Positions 16,624-24,786 of a DNA stretch of 64,000 nucleotides are shown piece by piece. Below the pieces are notes generated by a model. It did not search any database and was not told where the DNA came from. It saw nothing but the letters and a program-made list of their open reading frames with translations. The DNA comes from JBIOXB01 sp050732395 (lineage in GTDB: Bacteria > Zhuqueibacterota > Zhuqueibacteria > Zhuqueibacterales > Zhuqueibacteraceae). How positions within the stretch are numbered: the stretch's first letter is position 1; each line of letters begins with the position of its first letter. The stretch spans positions 24,844 to 88,843 of the forward strand of contig JBOHQX010000033.1 in the NCBI GenBank assembly GCA_050732395.1, in the 5' to 3' direction. Both the position numbers and the translations under genes were made by a program.

Positions 16624-16923
16624 TCAATTCAGATTCTCGAGAGCTTCTTTGTACTCTTGCGGAAAATAGCCGCCAAAATGGCGAATGGCTGGCGCGGGGT
16701 TTTTCACCTGCAGCTCGCCGGTGCGCCAATTTTCACGCAGCTCATAAGCGCAGGCGGTGCAACGATACACGATCCAATCGGCGTCGCGAAACGAAGAGCA
16801 ATGATGGATGGTTTGGGTAACCCCACTCAGATCATGATGAGATATAGGCAAACGATATTCTCCAATAAAGCATTCCAAAACTTCGCAGGGAGGGCATTTC
16901 ATGGTCAGCTTGATCGGCTTCAT
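16624..16923 (-). CDS. Small zinc-ribbon-like protein, divergent inside the sigma/CHAT module
   Basis: The short ORF contains two cysteine pairs spaced like a zinc ribbon (KCPPCEVLEC near the N-terminus and RCTACAYEL about 40 residues later), then an acidic/aromatic tail. The ATG at 16923 has AGAGGAG 7 bases upstream. An ATG at 16902 lies in the same CATG that starts the plus-strand gene at 16901, so the two genes meet or overlap head to head by up to 23 bp. I do not recognise a family. The ordered cysteines argue for a real gene, but a shadow frame cannot be excluded. Confidence 0.5.
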   Translation of the reverse strand: MKPIKLTMKCPPCEVLECFIGEYRLPISHHDLSGVTQTIHHCSSFRDADWIVYRCTACAYELRENWRTGELQVKNPAPAIRHFGGYFPQEYKEALENLN

Positions 16924-18691
16924 TCTCGATCTCCTCTGGCCCAATCGCATCATCCGAGTCGAGCGCATGCCGGGCAACAAGGCGTTGCACGCGCATCTAC
17001 TGGGCCTGAGCGCTGGTTTTCTTCTCGTGACACTGAATTTGTTTTATGACCTTTCAGCCTTCTCCTGGGTAACGGTGGTGTGGCTCTCGTTATGGTTTGT
17101 GCTCACCACTTATTACAGCGGTTGGTTTTTCATTATTACCCTCATCGCCTTTGTTCTGCTGAAACTCACCTCATTGGGAGGCAGCAGCCCGGCTTATGTG
17201 GTGATGAATTTCTGCCATTGGTATTTTCTGGGCTATCTGACAGGCGCGGCGTTTACCATTTTGTACAATGATTTCGTCTATTTGTTCACGCTTCTTTTTG
17301 AAGGGGACAAGATAAAAATTGCCTTCGCGTACAATCCGCGCTACAAGATCAACATCATCAAGTCGCCCAAGTCCACCGAAGAGCACGCCATGAACGAGCT
17401 GTTCGCGCGCAAGCCGCATTTGAAGGACCGCCGGCTCTATCAATACAAGTTCGCGATCCCACCGTTTGATCCCAGCCGCCCACATCATTCGGAAGTGCCG
17501 CCACATCCCTACACCATCGTTTTTGTGGCGAATCCATACATCCGCAAGCGTATCGACAGTGACAACACAGACGAGTACGAGGTCGATCCAATCATTCGGA
17601 ATCGCGACTTATTTTTGCGCGCAGTGGATCGTGCCTTATTCAACTTGGAATTGGATCCGGTTATCGGTCGGCCGGAAATTTGGAGCCGTATACGTGTGGT
17701 CACGATATTCAACAAGGCCCTTGCCAGAGAGGCCGAGGACTCGGTCGCCATGGTCGAGGAATTTCAGGAAGAGTTGGAAGACGACCGCGGGAGATCCATT
17801 GACAATAACCTTCTCGATCCCATGGCAAGCATGCACGCCAATTTCGGCACGATCTTGAGGCTTTCAAGAGGCCGCGAGCCGCATGTTCTTGAGGAGGATG
17901 ACGTGGACGTGATTTTTGCATTCACAGGCTCGCGTACGCACGATCGTTCCGCCTCTCATCCTTCGGACTGGACGGAAGCACTGGACGCCAGCGGCTTGCG
18001 CAATCTGGCCGGTGAGCGCGAAGGAGTGCCTTTCACGTTCGACGTCGATCCTGCGGATAACAAGCCGCCCATGCCCGGTGAAACCATATATCCTACTCTT
18101 CATCCTCACAATGATGCCGATCCTGCTCACGTTTTCAGGACCGTGCATGATTTTTGCGCTCTTCACGCTGGTCGCATTGCGCTCAACGTGGTCGGCGCGC
18201 GCGACAAGACCTTCGCGCATGAGTTTGCGCACGCCATGTCTTCGGCCATGCACGGCGCAATCACGGACGAATACGTCGATTACTTTGTCCTTGCCAATAC
18301 CAACAGTACGACACCAATTGATCAAACGCCGATTTTCTTCGTCAATCGCATCGACCGCAATTTTTCAAGAATGATCTCGGCCCAACCTCTGCCAGTGCCC
18401 AAGATTTTTGCGGATTATAATCTCACGCGTTACGATGCCGATCTGGATCATCCCTCCGCCGAGGAGGGTTGGGCGGGTTATTTTCCGGACAAGTTTGCGG
18501 ATACGATACCTTGCACCATGGATCGTGATTATGGCGGCCATCGCTTCGATGAATTGCTCAGCGCATTCATTTATGATCGTATGATGGCAAAAGTCACGCG
18601 GCCGCAAAAGTGCCAGCGTCCGGCTGCCGTTCGCGGGGCTGAGCGAGAGCACGTACCGGCGGAAATAATTTCAGATGAAGAAAGGAGATAA
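16901..18691 (+). CDS. Polytopic membrane protein with HExxH metallopeptidase motif
   Basis: The 596-residue protein begins with about four membrane segments within residues 30-130 (AHLLGLSAGFLLVTLNLFY, VTVVWLSLWFVLTTYY, WFFIITLIAFVLLKL, FLGYLTGAAFTILYN). A large soluble domain follows. Around residues 440-444 is HEFAH in the context KTFAHEFAHAMSSAMHG, a zinc-peptidase HExxH motif; an acidic third ligand could be in DEYVD just after it. I cannot place it in a named peptidase family. AGGGAGG precedes the ATG. It lies between the anti-sigma gene and the CHAT gene on the same strand and is the best candidate for the membrane-linked protease of this module. Confidence 0.6.
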   Translation: MVSLIGFILDLLWPNRIIRVERMPGNKALHAHLLGLSAGFLLVTLNLFYDLSAFSWVTVVWLSLWFVLTTYYSGWFFIITLIAFVLLKLTSLGGSSPAYVVMNFCHWYFLGYLTGAAFTILYNDFVYLFTLLFEGDKIKIAFAYNPRYKINIIKSPKSTEEHAMNELFARKPHLKDRRLYQYKFAIPPFDPSRPHHSEVPPHPYTIVFVANPYIRKRIDSDNTDEYEVDPIIRNRDLFLRAVDRALFNLELDPVIGRPEIWSRIRVVTIFNKALAREAEDSVAMVEEFQEELEDDRGRSIDNNLLDPMASMHANFGTILRLSRGREPHVLEEDDVDVIFAFTGSRTHDRSASHPSDWTEALDASGLRNLAGEREGVPFTFDVDPADNKPPMPGETIYPTLHPHNDADPAHVFRTVHDFCALHAGRIALNVVGARDKTFAHEFAHAMSSAMHGAITDEYVDYFVLANTNSTTPIDQTPIFFVNRIDRNFSRMISAQPLPVPKIFADYNLTRYDADLDHPSAEEGWAGYFPDKFADTIPCTMDRDYGGHRFDELLSAFIYDRMMAKVTRPQKCQRPAAVRGAEREHVPAEIISDEERR

Positions 18692-18695
18692 TGCC

Positions 18696-19340
18696 ATGGT
18701 GACGCTGCATCCCAGCTTTCGCAGATTGGTACTGAAGAACATTCCCAAGCTTAAGAGCGAGGATTTGGACAATTACGACAGCCTGCTCGCGTTGCGTTTG
18801 GAATTGGTGCATCGCAGAAGCTTGGTTCCAGATATTCAAGTTGATGGGACCAAACCATACGAGCCGGACGGACAAGGCGCACCACCGGACGAAGGCAAGC
18901 CCTTGCCCATGCGGCCATATGGAGAATTGCCGGAAGATACAGGGTCCAGACAAGAAACGCCCCGCCAAAAAATCAATCGCCTGATCACAGAAACCACTCT
19001 GCGGGCAGACAAAACTATTGAACCCTATCGTGAAGAATTCGACGCCTTGCACAGATTGTGGGTGGCGCGGCGCAATTTCGCACTGCACCAGGGCAGTTCG
19101 TTGCAGATTCCTTCAGATCCAAAGGACTTTTGGAATTTCGTGAAAGCGGCGGGCGTTTACCACGGCGTGCAATTGCAAACGCTTCCCAGAGTGACCCTGA
19201 GCCGAATCAAGAAGGTTGAATGGGGCCGTGTTTTGGCCGTGGCCGTGGCCGCGGGGCTCGTACTGTATGGCATCAGCCAACTTGAGCTGAAAGATCCCGG
19301 TCGCGACCCTCAGCCGCCGGATTCGACCATTGCCCGTTGA
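18696..19340 (+). CDS. Tail-anchored membrane protein of unknown function
   Basis: The roughly 214-residue protein is soluble and charged, with one membrane segment near its C-terminus (RVLAVAVAAGLVLYGISQL), leaving a short polar tail. No family is recognised. An ORF start at 18675 is unlikely because the Shine-Dalgarno AAAGGAG lies inside it, 8 bases before the ATG at 18696. The gene starts 4 bp after the HExxH gene stop, so the two are probably translated together. Role unknown; the topology would let it recruit a cytoplasmic partner to the membrane. Confidence 0.65.
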   Translation: MVTLHPSFRRLVLKNIPKLKSEDLDNYDSLLALRLELVHRRSLVPDIQVDGTKPYEPDGQGAPPDEGKPLPMRPYGELPEDTGSRQETPRQKINRLITETTLRADKTIEPYREEFDALHRLWVARRNFALHQGSSLQIPSDPKDFWNFVKAAGVYHGVQLQTLPRVTLSRIKKVEWGRVLAVAVAAGLVLYGISQLELKDPGRDPQPPDSTIAR

Positions 19341-19344
19341 GAAA

Positions 19345-19393
19345 CTCTTACGCTTTATGCCTTACGATTTGAGCATTACATTTTACGCTCCTA
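19345..19393. repeat. Heptamer array between module genes
   Basis: Seven uninterrupted 7-mers run from 4 bp after the stop of the preceding gene to 7 bp before the CHAT gene: CTCTTAC, GCTTTAT, GCCTTAC, GATTTGA, GCATTAC, ATTTTAC, GCTCCTA. Unlike others it is not an obvious hairpin. It may replace the usual ribosome binding region of the CHAT gene. Confidence 0.8.
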
Positions 19394-19400
19394 GTCCAAC

Positions 19401-22400
19401 ATGAAAAAATATATACCTGGAATTCTGCTACTCGCGATCGTGGCTGCCACGACGATTTGGTGGTTTAACCGGCAACCCACTTTAGTAGAGCTGCAGAAGA
19501 GGTGCTTATACGCCAACGCTTTGCCTGAGGCGGAAGCTCAGGCCGAAGGAGACAAGATCGTTGCCCAGCTCGAGGAATACTACCTGCATCTTCCCGTGCC
19601 AGACACTTTGCGCCGGCGGGTTGACCAAGAAGTAGCTACAATGTTGGACACGACGAAAATCAACTTCGCAAGTCATAGCAATGGTGTGAACACCGAGGCC
19701 AATCCCTATCAATTAGAAGTCGATTTGCAGAAATTGCTTCAAACCGCTGCCATCGCCGGCGCCCGTGGAGAGCAACACAGTTTTCAAGAATTGATGTCAA
19801 TTGCTAAGGGCATGGCACAATCTGTGGATGCCGGGAAACAAACTGACTATTGGGGGCCTTTTGTCGAACAGTTTCGCGCTTTCGACAGAGTGTATGCCTT
19901 GACATGGTTAAAAGCGAAAAAGGCAGATTTGCTTTGTTGGCAATATCAAGACAGCAATTTTAACGAGGCGGAATGTTATGGAGCACTAAGCTTGCAGTTT
20001 TTGCAAAAAGTCAAAGATGAGTACATCCACCTCGCTGTCATTCATTTTTTGCAGTATATTCTGTACCAACATCGTTCCATGTACGAATTATCCACTGCGT
20101 TGTCGCGAAAGGGGATGCTGCAAGCGGATCGCATAAAATACTATACTTGCTCCACCGGGTTTCTCTACCAACAAGCGGAAGCGCTTGCTGCCATCGGTGA
20201 AAATCAAGAAGCATTGCCACTCTATGATGCAGTCCTGGACAATGTTAATCAATACAAAAACAGTGCTAGTATGCAGTGGTTTTCTACCCACGGGTTGCTC
20301 GGCAGAGGTAGAGTTTATTTGGAGTTGGGACAATTCGAAAATGCGCTGAAGTCCTGCGCCGCAGTAGAGCAGCATCTGTTAGGGGATGGAGGCAAAATTC
20401 GTCTGATGATCTTACGTGGGTATGTTTATGCCGCTATGGCTAAGTATGAGCACGCAGAAGAAGAACTTCAAAAGGCCATCAGGCTCGCCGAAGCCATGAG
20501 AGACACGTTCGATCTCATCGGTGCGCATAACAATCTCGGCATGATGTTCGAGAGGCTGACTGAATATGATCTGGCGCTGGATCACTACTATCAAGCTAAA
20601 GCTTTGTTTACAACGAAGGGCCCGAATATTAGCCAAAAGCTTATCGTTCTAAATAATATTGCAGATATCCTCGCGGACAAAAACAATCTCATCCAGTTTG
20701 ATGAGATTATTCAAGAAACAAAAAAGCTCTTGCAAGAAAAGCACGTTCCCTATCAAGAAATGCTATTGCTCCGTAACATCGGATCCATGTATAAAAGACA
20801 AGAAAAGTTCGATAAAGCCATACTATACTACGAGCAGGCAGTTGCACTTTGTGATGAAAACGGCCTTCTGCGATACAGTCTGGGAGCCAATATTGATATT
20901 GTTGATTGTTTGATTGGCCTTTCGAAGTTTGATGACGCCCAAAGCTTGGTTTCAAAAACAATGTCTTCAGCCGAAGAAATAGAGGATGTGCAGCGGTTGA
21001 TTGATGCCACTGGGAGAGCTGCCAAAATTCAATTTGCAACCGGCAAAATTGCTCAAGCCAGAGCAAGCTCGAATCGTTTACTGCGCAAAATTGAAACCCT
21101 AAGCGCATCCTTTAATAACTTTGATCGACTTACGGCCTACCACCAAAAGATTTATGATCTGCTCAAGAATGCCGCTTATTATGAGATTGCTTTTCAGCGA
21201 CCGGACTCGGCTCTCATAAAACTGGATTATGCTAAAGCCTATGCCTTGAAGAGCCGACTGAGAAACGGTCAATCGAGCCGGCAGCAAAACTTTTTCTTAC
21301 AAAAGTACCTTAGTATCGACTCGGTTCGAATTCATCTTCAGAAAAACAGCTTGTTAATCAATTACCTGATTACAGAAGACACCTTATTCGCTTTTGTGCT
21401 GGATCAAAATGGCTTGCAGCTTTTGTCCAAGAAACTAACCCATGGCGCGGCGGGGTTGCGAAAATCCGTTGCAGCTTATCAAGAGGCGATTGTTCGCACC
21501 ATTGCGGTTTTTCAGCAATATGAAACAGCTCCAGCCTGTGCGCACTATTCCGCCACTACCGCTTTAGGGCAAGAACTGTACGAAGACTTATTCGGTTGGC
21601 CAACGTTAGCCCGTCGTTTGCAACAGGCGGAGCTGCTATATATAGTTCCGGACGAATTTCTGCACGCGTTTCCTTTTGCTACGCTGCCTGTGCCAAACTC
21701 AATCGCTGGTACTTTTTTAACAAGTCTTATCGCCGTATCAATACTTCCGAGTGCTGAGTTTCTACAAAACGAGCACAGCCTGGGCGTACCAAAAGAACTC
21801 CTGGCTAAAAAGGTTGTAATCGCTGCGGATCAACGCTTTCCCGGTGTGACTGAATTTGTCGCAAAAGTTAAAGAACTCTTCCCCTTGGCGGAAGAGCTAA
21901 TGATCGAAAAGGACGCATTGACCAAGGGAGGAGTTCTGGCGAGATTGAAAAATAATTATACAATCTTCATCTTCGTGGGCCATGGCTCTGCAAACGAGAA
22001 GTATCCCGACCTCTCGTACATTGAATTAAGCGTAAAAACGGCAAATGTGCTTCGGCCTGAAACCGGGTTAGACTCTAATTTGATCCAATTGTCGCTTGCG
22101 GACTTAAAAGAAATCAAATGGCTCGATGCCGAGATGGTTATGCTAATTGGCTGTCAGACTGCCCGTGGCAAGCTCTATCGTGGCACAGGAATGTCCGGAT
22201 TGCTGCAAGGATTCTTATCATTGGGAGCCGAAAATGTATTGGGCAACTTATGGGAGGTGGATGCCAGCCACGCCATCGCTCAGGCGCAAGATTTCTTAAC
22301 ACTTTGGGCGGCGAGTCGGCATCCTGTGCAAGCTTTGCAAAAGTCTCAACTCAAAGCAATATTAGCCTTAGCAGGGAATAGTTACTACCAACAACCGCAT

Positions 22401-22448
22401 CCTTATTTTTGGGGAAGCTCCATATTGTCATCATCCAGACCACTGTAG
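19401..22448 (+). CDS. TPR-CHAT domain protease
   Basis: The 1015-residue protein has an N-terminal membrane anchor or signal (IPGILLLAIVAATTIWW). A long array of TPR-type helices spans about 190-650 (for example YVYAAMAKYEHAEEELQKAI and HNNLGMMFERLTEYDLALDHY). A C-terminal CHAT caspase-like domain spans about 690-1010. The catalytic dyad is visible as H861 in FVGHGSANE and C918 in LIGCQTARG, with the family ending NLWEVDASHA near 940. CHAT-TPR proteins act as ligand- or complex-activated proteases, for example separase relatives and Craspase-associated TPR-CHAT. Here it is last but one in a sigma/anti-sigma module, implying that it cleaves an envelope or regulatory partner. Confidence 0.9.
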   Translation: MKKYIPGILLLAIVAATTIWWFNRQPTLVELQKRCLYANALPEAEAQAEGDKIVAQLEEYYLHLPVPDTLRRRVDQEVATMLDTTKINFASHSNGVNTEANPYQLEVDLQKLLQTAAIAGARGEQHSFQELMSIAKGMAQSVDAGKQTDYWGPFVEQFRAFDRVYALTWLKAKKADLLCWQYQDSNFNEAECYGALSLQFLQKVKDEYIHLAVIHFLQYILYQHRSMYELSTALSRKGMLQADRIKYYTCSTGFLYQQAEALAAIGENQEALPLYDAVLDNVNQYKNSASMQWFSTHGLLGRGRVYLELGQFENALKSCAAVEQHLLGDGGKIRLMILRGYVYAAMAKYEHAEEELQKAIRLAEAMRDTFDLIGAHNNLGMMFERLTEYDLALDHYYQAKALFTTKGPNISQKLIVLNNIADILADKNNLIQFDEIIQETKKLLQEKHVPYQEMLLLRNIGSMYKRQEKFDKAILYYEQAVALCDENGLLRYSLGANIDIVDCLIGLSKFDDAQSLVSKTMSSAEEIEDVQRLIDATGRAAKIQFATGKIAQARASSNRLLRKIETLSASFNNFDRLTAYHQKIYDLLKNAAYYEIAFQRPDSALIKLDYAKAYALKSRLRNGQSSRQQNFFLQKYLSIDSVRIHLQKNSLLINYLITEDTLFAFVLDQNGLQLLSKKLTHGAAGLRKSVAAYQEAIVRTIAVFQQYETAPACAHYSATTALGQELYEDLFGWPTLARRLQQAELLYIVPDEFLHAFPFATLPVPNSIAGTFLTSLIAVSILPSAEFLQNEHSLGVPKELLAKKVVIAADQRFPGVTEFVAKVKELFPLAEELMIEKDALTKGGVLARLKNNYTIFIFVGHGSANEKYPDLSYIELSVKTANVLRPETGLDSNLIQLSLADLKEIKWLDAEMVMLIGCQTARGKLYRGTGMSGLLQGFLSLGAENVLGNLWEVDASHAIAQAQDFLTLWAASRHPVQALQKSQLKAILALAGNSYYQQPHPYFWGSSILSSSRPL

Positions 22449-22468
22449 TAAGTGATACGTACTAAAAT

Positions 22469-22834
22469 GTGAGATTGAAAATGCCCTCGCGCTTAGGTGT
22501 TACACCTGAAGGTGCCGGTACCGGAGGCTCAGGCGGGCCTCCTCCCCATCCGGAGGACGACGCTCAATTTCGCGGAGTTGCGCTGCGCTCGCAAGGCCTA
22601 TTAACACTTGCCGTAGGATTTGCCATGGGGATGGCGTTTATGCTGTTTTTCTGGCTCATTCGCACATATGGAACACCGACAGGAGCCGTGCGAGACTTCG
22701 TCACCCAGCTCAATCCCAACCTTGGGCTTAGTTTCCTGTTAGGGTTCTTGGGCGGCACGCTGCTGGCAGCGGTATACAACCTGCTCGTCGTGCGGCGGGT
22801 CAATCTTTTCGGCCTGGAAAGCAGCGTGGATTAG
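22469..22834 (+). CDS. Small two-helix membrane protein
   Basis: The 121-residue protein has a Gly/Pro-rich N-terminus (EGAGTGGSGGPPPHPE) and two predicted membrane helices (LTLAVGFAMGMAFMLFFWLI and LGLSFLLGFLGGTLLAAVYNLL). The GTG at 22469 or the ATG at 22481 could be the start. It follows the CHAT gene by 20 bp on the same strand and ends the module. No family is recognised. It could be a membrane partner of the CHAT or HExxH protein. Confidence 0.6.
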   Translation: MRLKMPSRLGVTPEGAGTGGSGGPPPHPEDDAQFRGVALRSQGLLTLAVGFAMGMAFMLFFWLIRTYGTPTGAVRDFVTQLNPNLGLSFLLGFLGGTLLAAVYNLLVVRRVNLFGLESSVD

Positions 22835-22977
22835 CCTGATCAGCTCTCAGGCCTGACCGCGAAGGCATGAATTTCGCAAAGCGCAGCGTTTTGATGCGAC
22901 GACTCGCATCCCTGTGCTTTGCGATCTTTGTGCAAAAAAGACATGGAAATTTCCAGCGGATGATATTGCGTCCAGGA

Positions 22978-23061
22978 TTGACCATTCACCATTCCCAATT
23001 CACCGTTGACAATTGACAATTCACAATTGTGAATTGCGAATTGTCAACGGTGAATGGTCAG
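22978..23061. repeat. Heptamer-phased inverted repeat at a convergent gene junction
   Basis: Eleven exact-phase 7-mers occupy 22981-23057 (ACCATTC, ACCATTC, CCAATTC, ACCGTTG, ACAATTG and so on). The second half mirrors the first, centred on CACAATTGTG, giving a long AT-rich hairpin. It lies between the 3' ends of the small membrane gene and the M16 gene, 25 bp from the M16 stop. It could serve as a bidirectional terminator. Confidence 0.9.
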
Positions 23062-23085
23062 TGTAAAGCCCTCACTCCAGCTTTT

Positions 23086-24549
23086 TCAATCCGTCCCCTC
23101 CACCTTAGGCGCCTTACCCAGCACCTCCTCAATCGTCATCACCTTCACCTCCCCTAAATTCAAAGCGCGCACACCCGCTTCGATTTTGGCGCGATCGCCA
23201 ACGACGACAATGGAGATCTTGTCCGGGTCGATATATTTCTTGGCCGCGGCCTGCACTTGCTCTTTCGTCACGGCCAGGATGTTTTTCACGTAGTCGTTGA
23301 AATACGTGTCCGGCAGACCATACGTGACTAACTCCACCAGTGCGCCGGCAATCTGCCCGGTAGTTTGAAAATTGGCCGGATAACCCAAGGCTTCATAATT
23401 CTTGGCGCGCGTCAGTTCTTCATCCGTAATCTCACCCAAAATGCCGTTCAATTCTTTGATGAACTCCGTTAAGGCTTTGTCGGTGACGTCTGTTTGTACG
23501 GAAGCGCTGGCAATGAACGGTCCAGGCTGCGGTCGCAACACAAAGCTCGATCCGGCGCCATAGGAATAGCCGTGCGTCTCGCGCAGATTATAATTCAAAC
23601 GTGAAGTGAAAGATCCGCCGAGGATCGTGTTGAGCACGGTAATAGCATAATAATCTTCTGTCAAGCGTGTAGTGCCGATGCGGCCGATCCGAATCACGGA
23701 TTGCGCCGCGCCGGGCTTGTCCACAAGCAGAATCTGACGATCAGCCACTTGCCTGACTTCCGGCCAGGTCACGCTCGGAGCTTTACCAGCTTTCCATTTG
23801 CCAAAAGCGGATTCTAATTTGGGCAAAATCGTTTTCGCCGTCACGTCCCCGGCGATGATCAATGCCGCGTTGTTGCTGTGAAAATACTTCGCATAAAAGT
23901 CTTTGCAATCCTGTGCGCTAAAACCGCGCAAGCTCGCCTCCACTCCCCCGTTCTGCTGGCCGTAGGGATGCTGTTCGCCATACAGAACACGATTCGACAA
24001 GACCGCGGCGATCGTTTGCGGATTGTCGTGTGCCTGCGCGAGCGCAGTCAAGCGCTGTTTCCGCTGCCGCTCCAATTCGTCCGTAGGAAAAGTAGGGCGC
24101 AGTGCCACGTCAGCCATCACCGTTAGCGCATCCTCCAAACGCGCAACCGGAACGTGGAGTGCGACGGAAGAGTTATGATAACCCGCACCAGTCGACAGCG
24201 TGGCGCCGAGATAGTCGATTTCATCCGCGATTTGCAGGGCATTACGCGTGCCCGCGCCCTCGTCGAGCATGGCTAGCGTCACGCTCGCGAGGCCGGTTTT
24301 ATCGGCGGGATCCATGCCCGAGCCGGCATTGATTTGCAAAATAACGTCCACCAGCGGCACTTGATTTTTTTCCACCAGCACCACCGGCAGGCCGTTGGAC
24401 AATTTCAAATGCTGAATTGGCGGCACTTTCAAATTGGGCGGCGGGCCGAGCTCGGGCGGTTTGCTGCGATCGGGGGTTTGAGCAAAAAGATTGACAGTTA
24501 TCCCCAATGATAGAAATGTGCAGAGAAGCAGGACGCGAAAACGAGGCAT
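23086..24549 (-). CDS. M16 family peptidase-like protein, non-catalytic subunit
   Basis: The 487-residue exported protein (signal LLLCTFLSLGITVNLFAQ) has both M16 halves. The zinc-binding HxxEH is absent; the equivalent stretch reads LASVTLAMLDEGAG. The substrate-binding R/Y region is kept (RETHGYSYGAGS near 335). This is the usual division of labour in two-gene M16 systems: this one binds, its partner cuts. The catalytic partner is the gene at 24787, upstream on the same strand and separated by 237 bp that contain a REP-like pair. The N-terminus after the signal is Pro-rich. Confidence 0.88.
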   Translation of the reverse strand: MPRFRVLLLCTFLSLGITVNLFAQTPDRSKPPELGPPPNLKVPPIQHLKLSNGLPVVLVEKNQVPLVDVILQINAGSGMDPADKTGLASVTLAMLDEGAGTRNALQIADEIDYLGATLSTGAGYHNSSVALHVPVARLEDALTVMADVALRPTFPTDELERQRKQRLTALAQAHDNPQTIAAVLSNRVLYGEQHPYGQQNGGVEASLRGFSAQDCKDFYAKYFHSNNAALIIAGDVTAKTILPKLESAFGKWKAGKAPSVTWPEVRQVADRQILLVDKPGAAQSVIRIGRIGTTRLTEDYYAITVLNTILGGSFTSRLNYNLRETHGYSYGAGSSFVLRPQPGPFIASASVQTDVTDKALTEFIKELNGILGEITDEELTRAKNYEALGYPANFQTTGQIAGALVELVTYGLPDTYFNDYVKNILAVTKEQVQAAAKKYIDPDKISIVVVGDRAKIEAGVRALNLGEVKVMTIEEVLGKAPKVEGTD

Positions 24550-24669
24550 GGCGATTTCTCTCTTGAATACGGTTAGATTTTGTGAAAAGATCAGTATACT
24601 TCACACGGACCAACAAACCACATGGCCAATCCGGAGAATCAATAAGGAATCCATCAAGCTCCTGATTCT

Positions 24670-24763
24670 GTTATGCAGAAAGCATCTTGGTGGACTCGTC
24701 ACGCATGCTCATGGCCGAATTTGCCGCTCTGACTTAATCAACCAAGATCCCTACGGGATGACA
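24670..24763. repeat. REP-like pair (inverted units)
   Basis: A unit at 24670-24694 (GTTATGCAGAAAGCATCTTGG, then TGGA) faces an inverted unit at 24737-24763 whose reverse complement reads TGTCATCCCGTAGGGATCTT then GGTTGA. Each unit contains a mini-hairpin (ATGC-AGAAA-GCAT; ATCCC-GTA-GGGAT) followed by the shared tail ATCTTGGT. Related units occur at 27325-27392 and 33746-33770. Confidence 0.8.
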
Positions 24764-24786
24764 TGTCAACGTGTGCGGGAAGGCTC

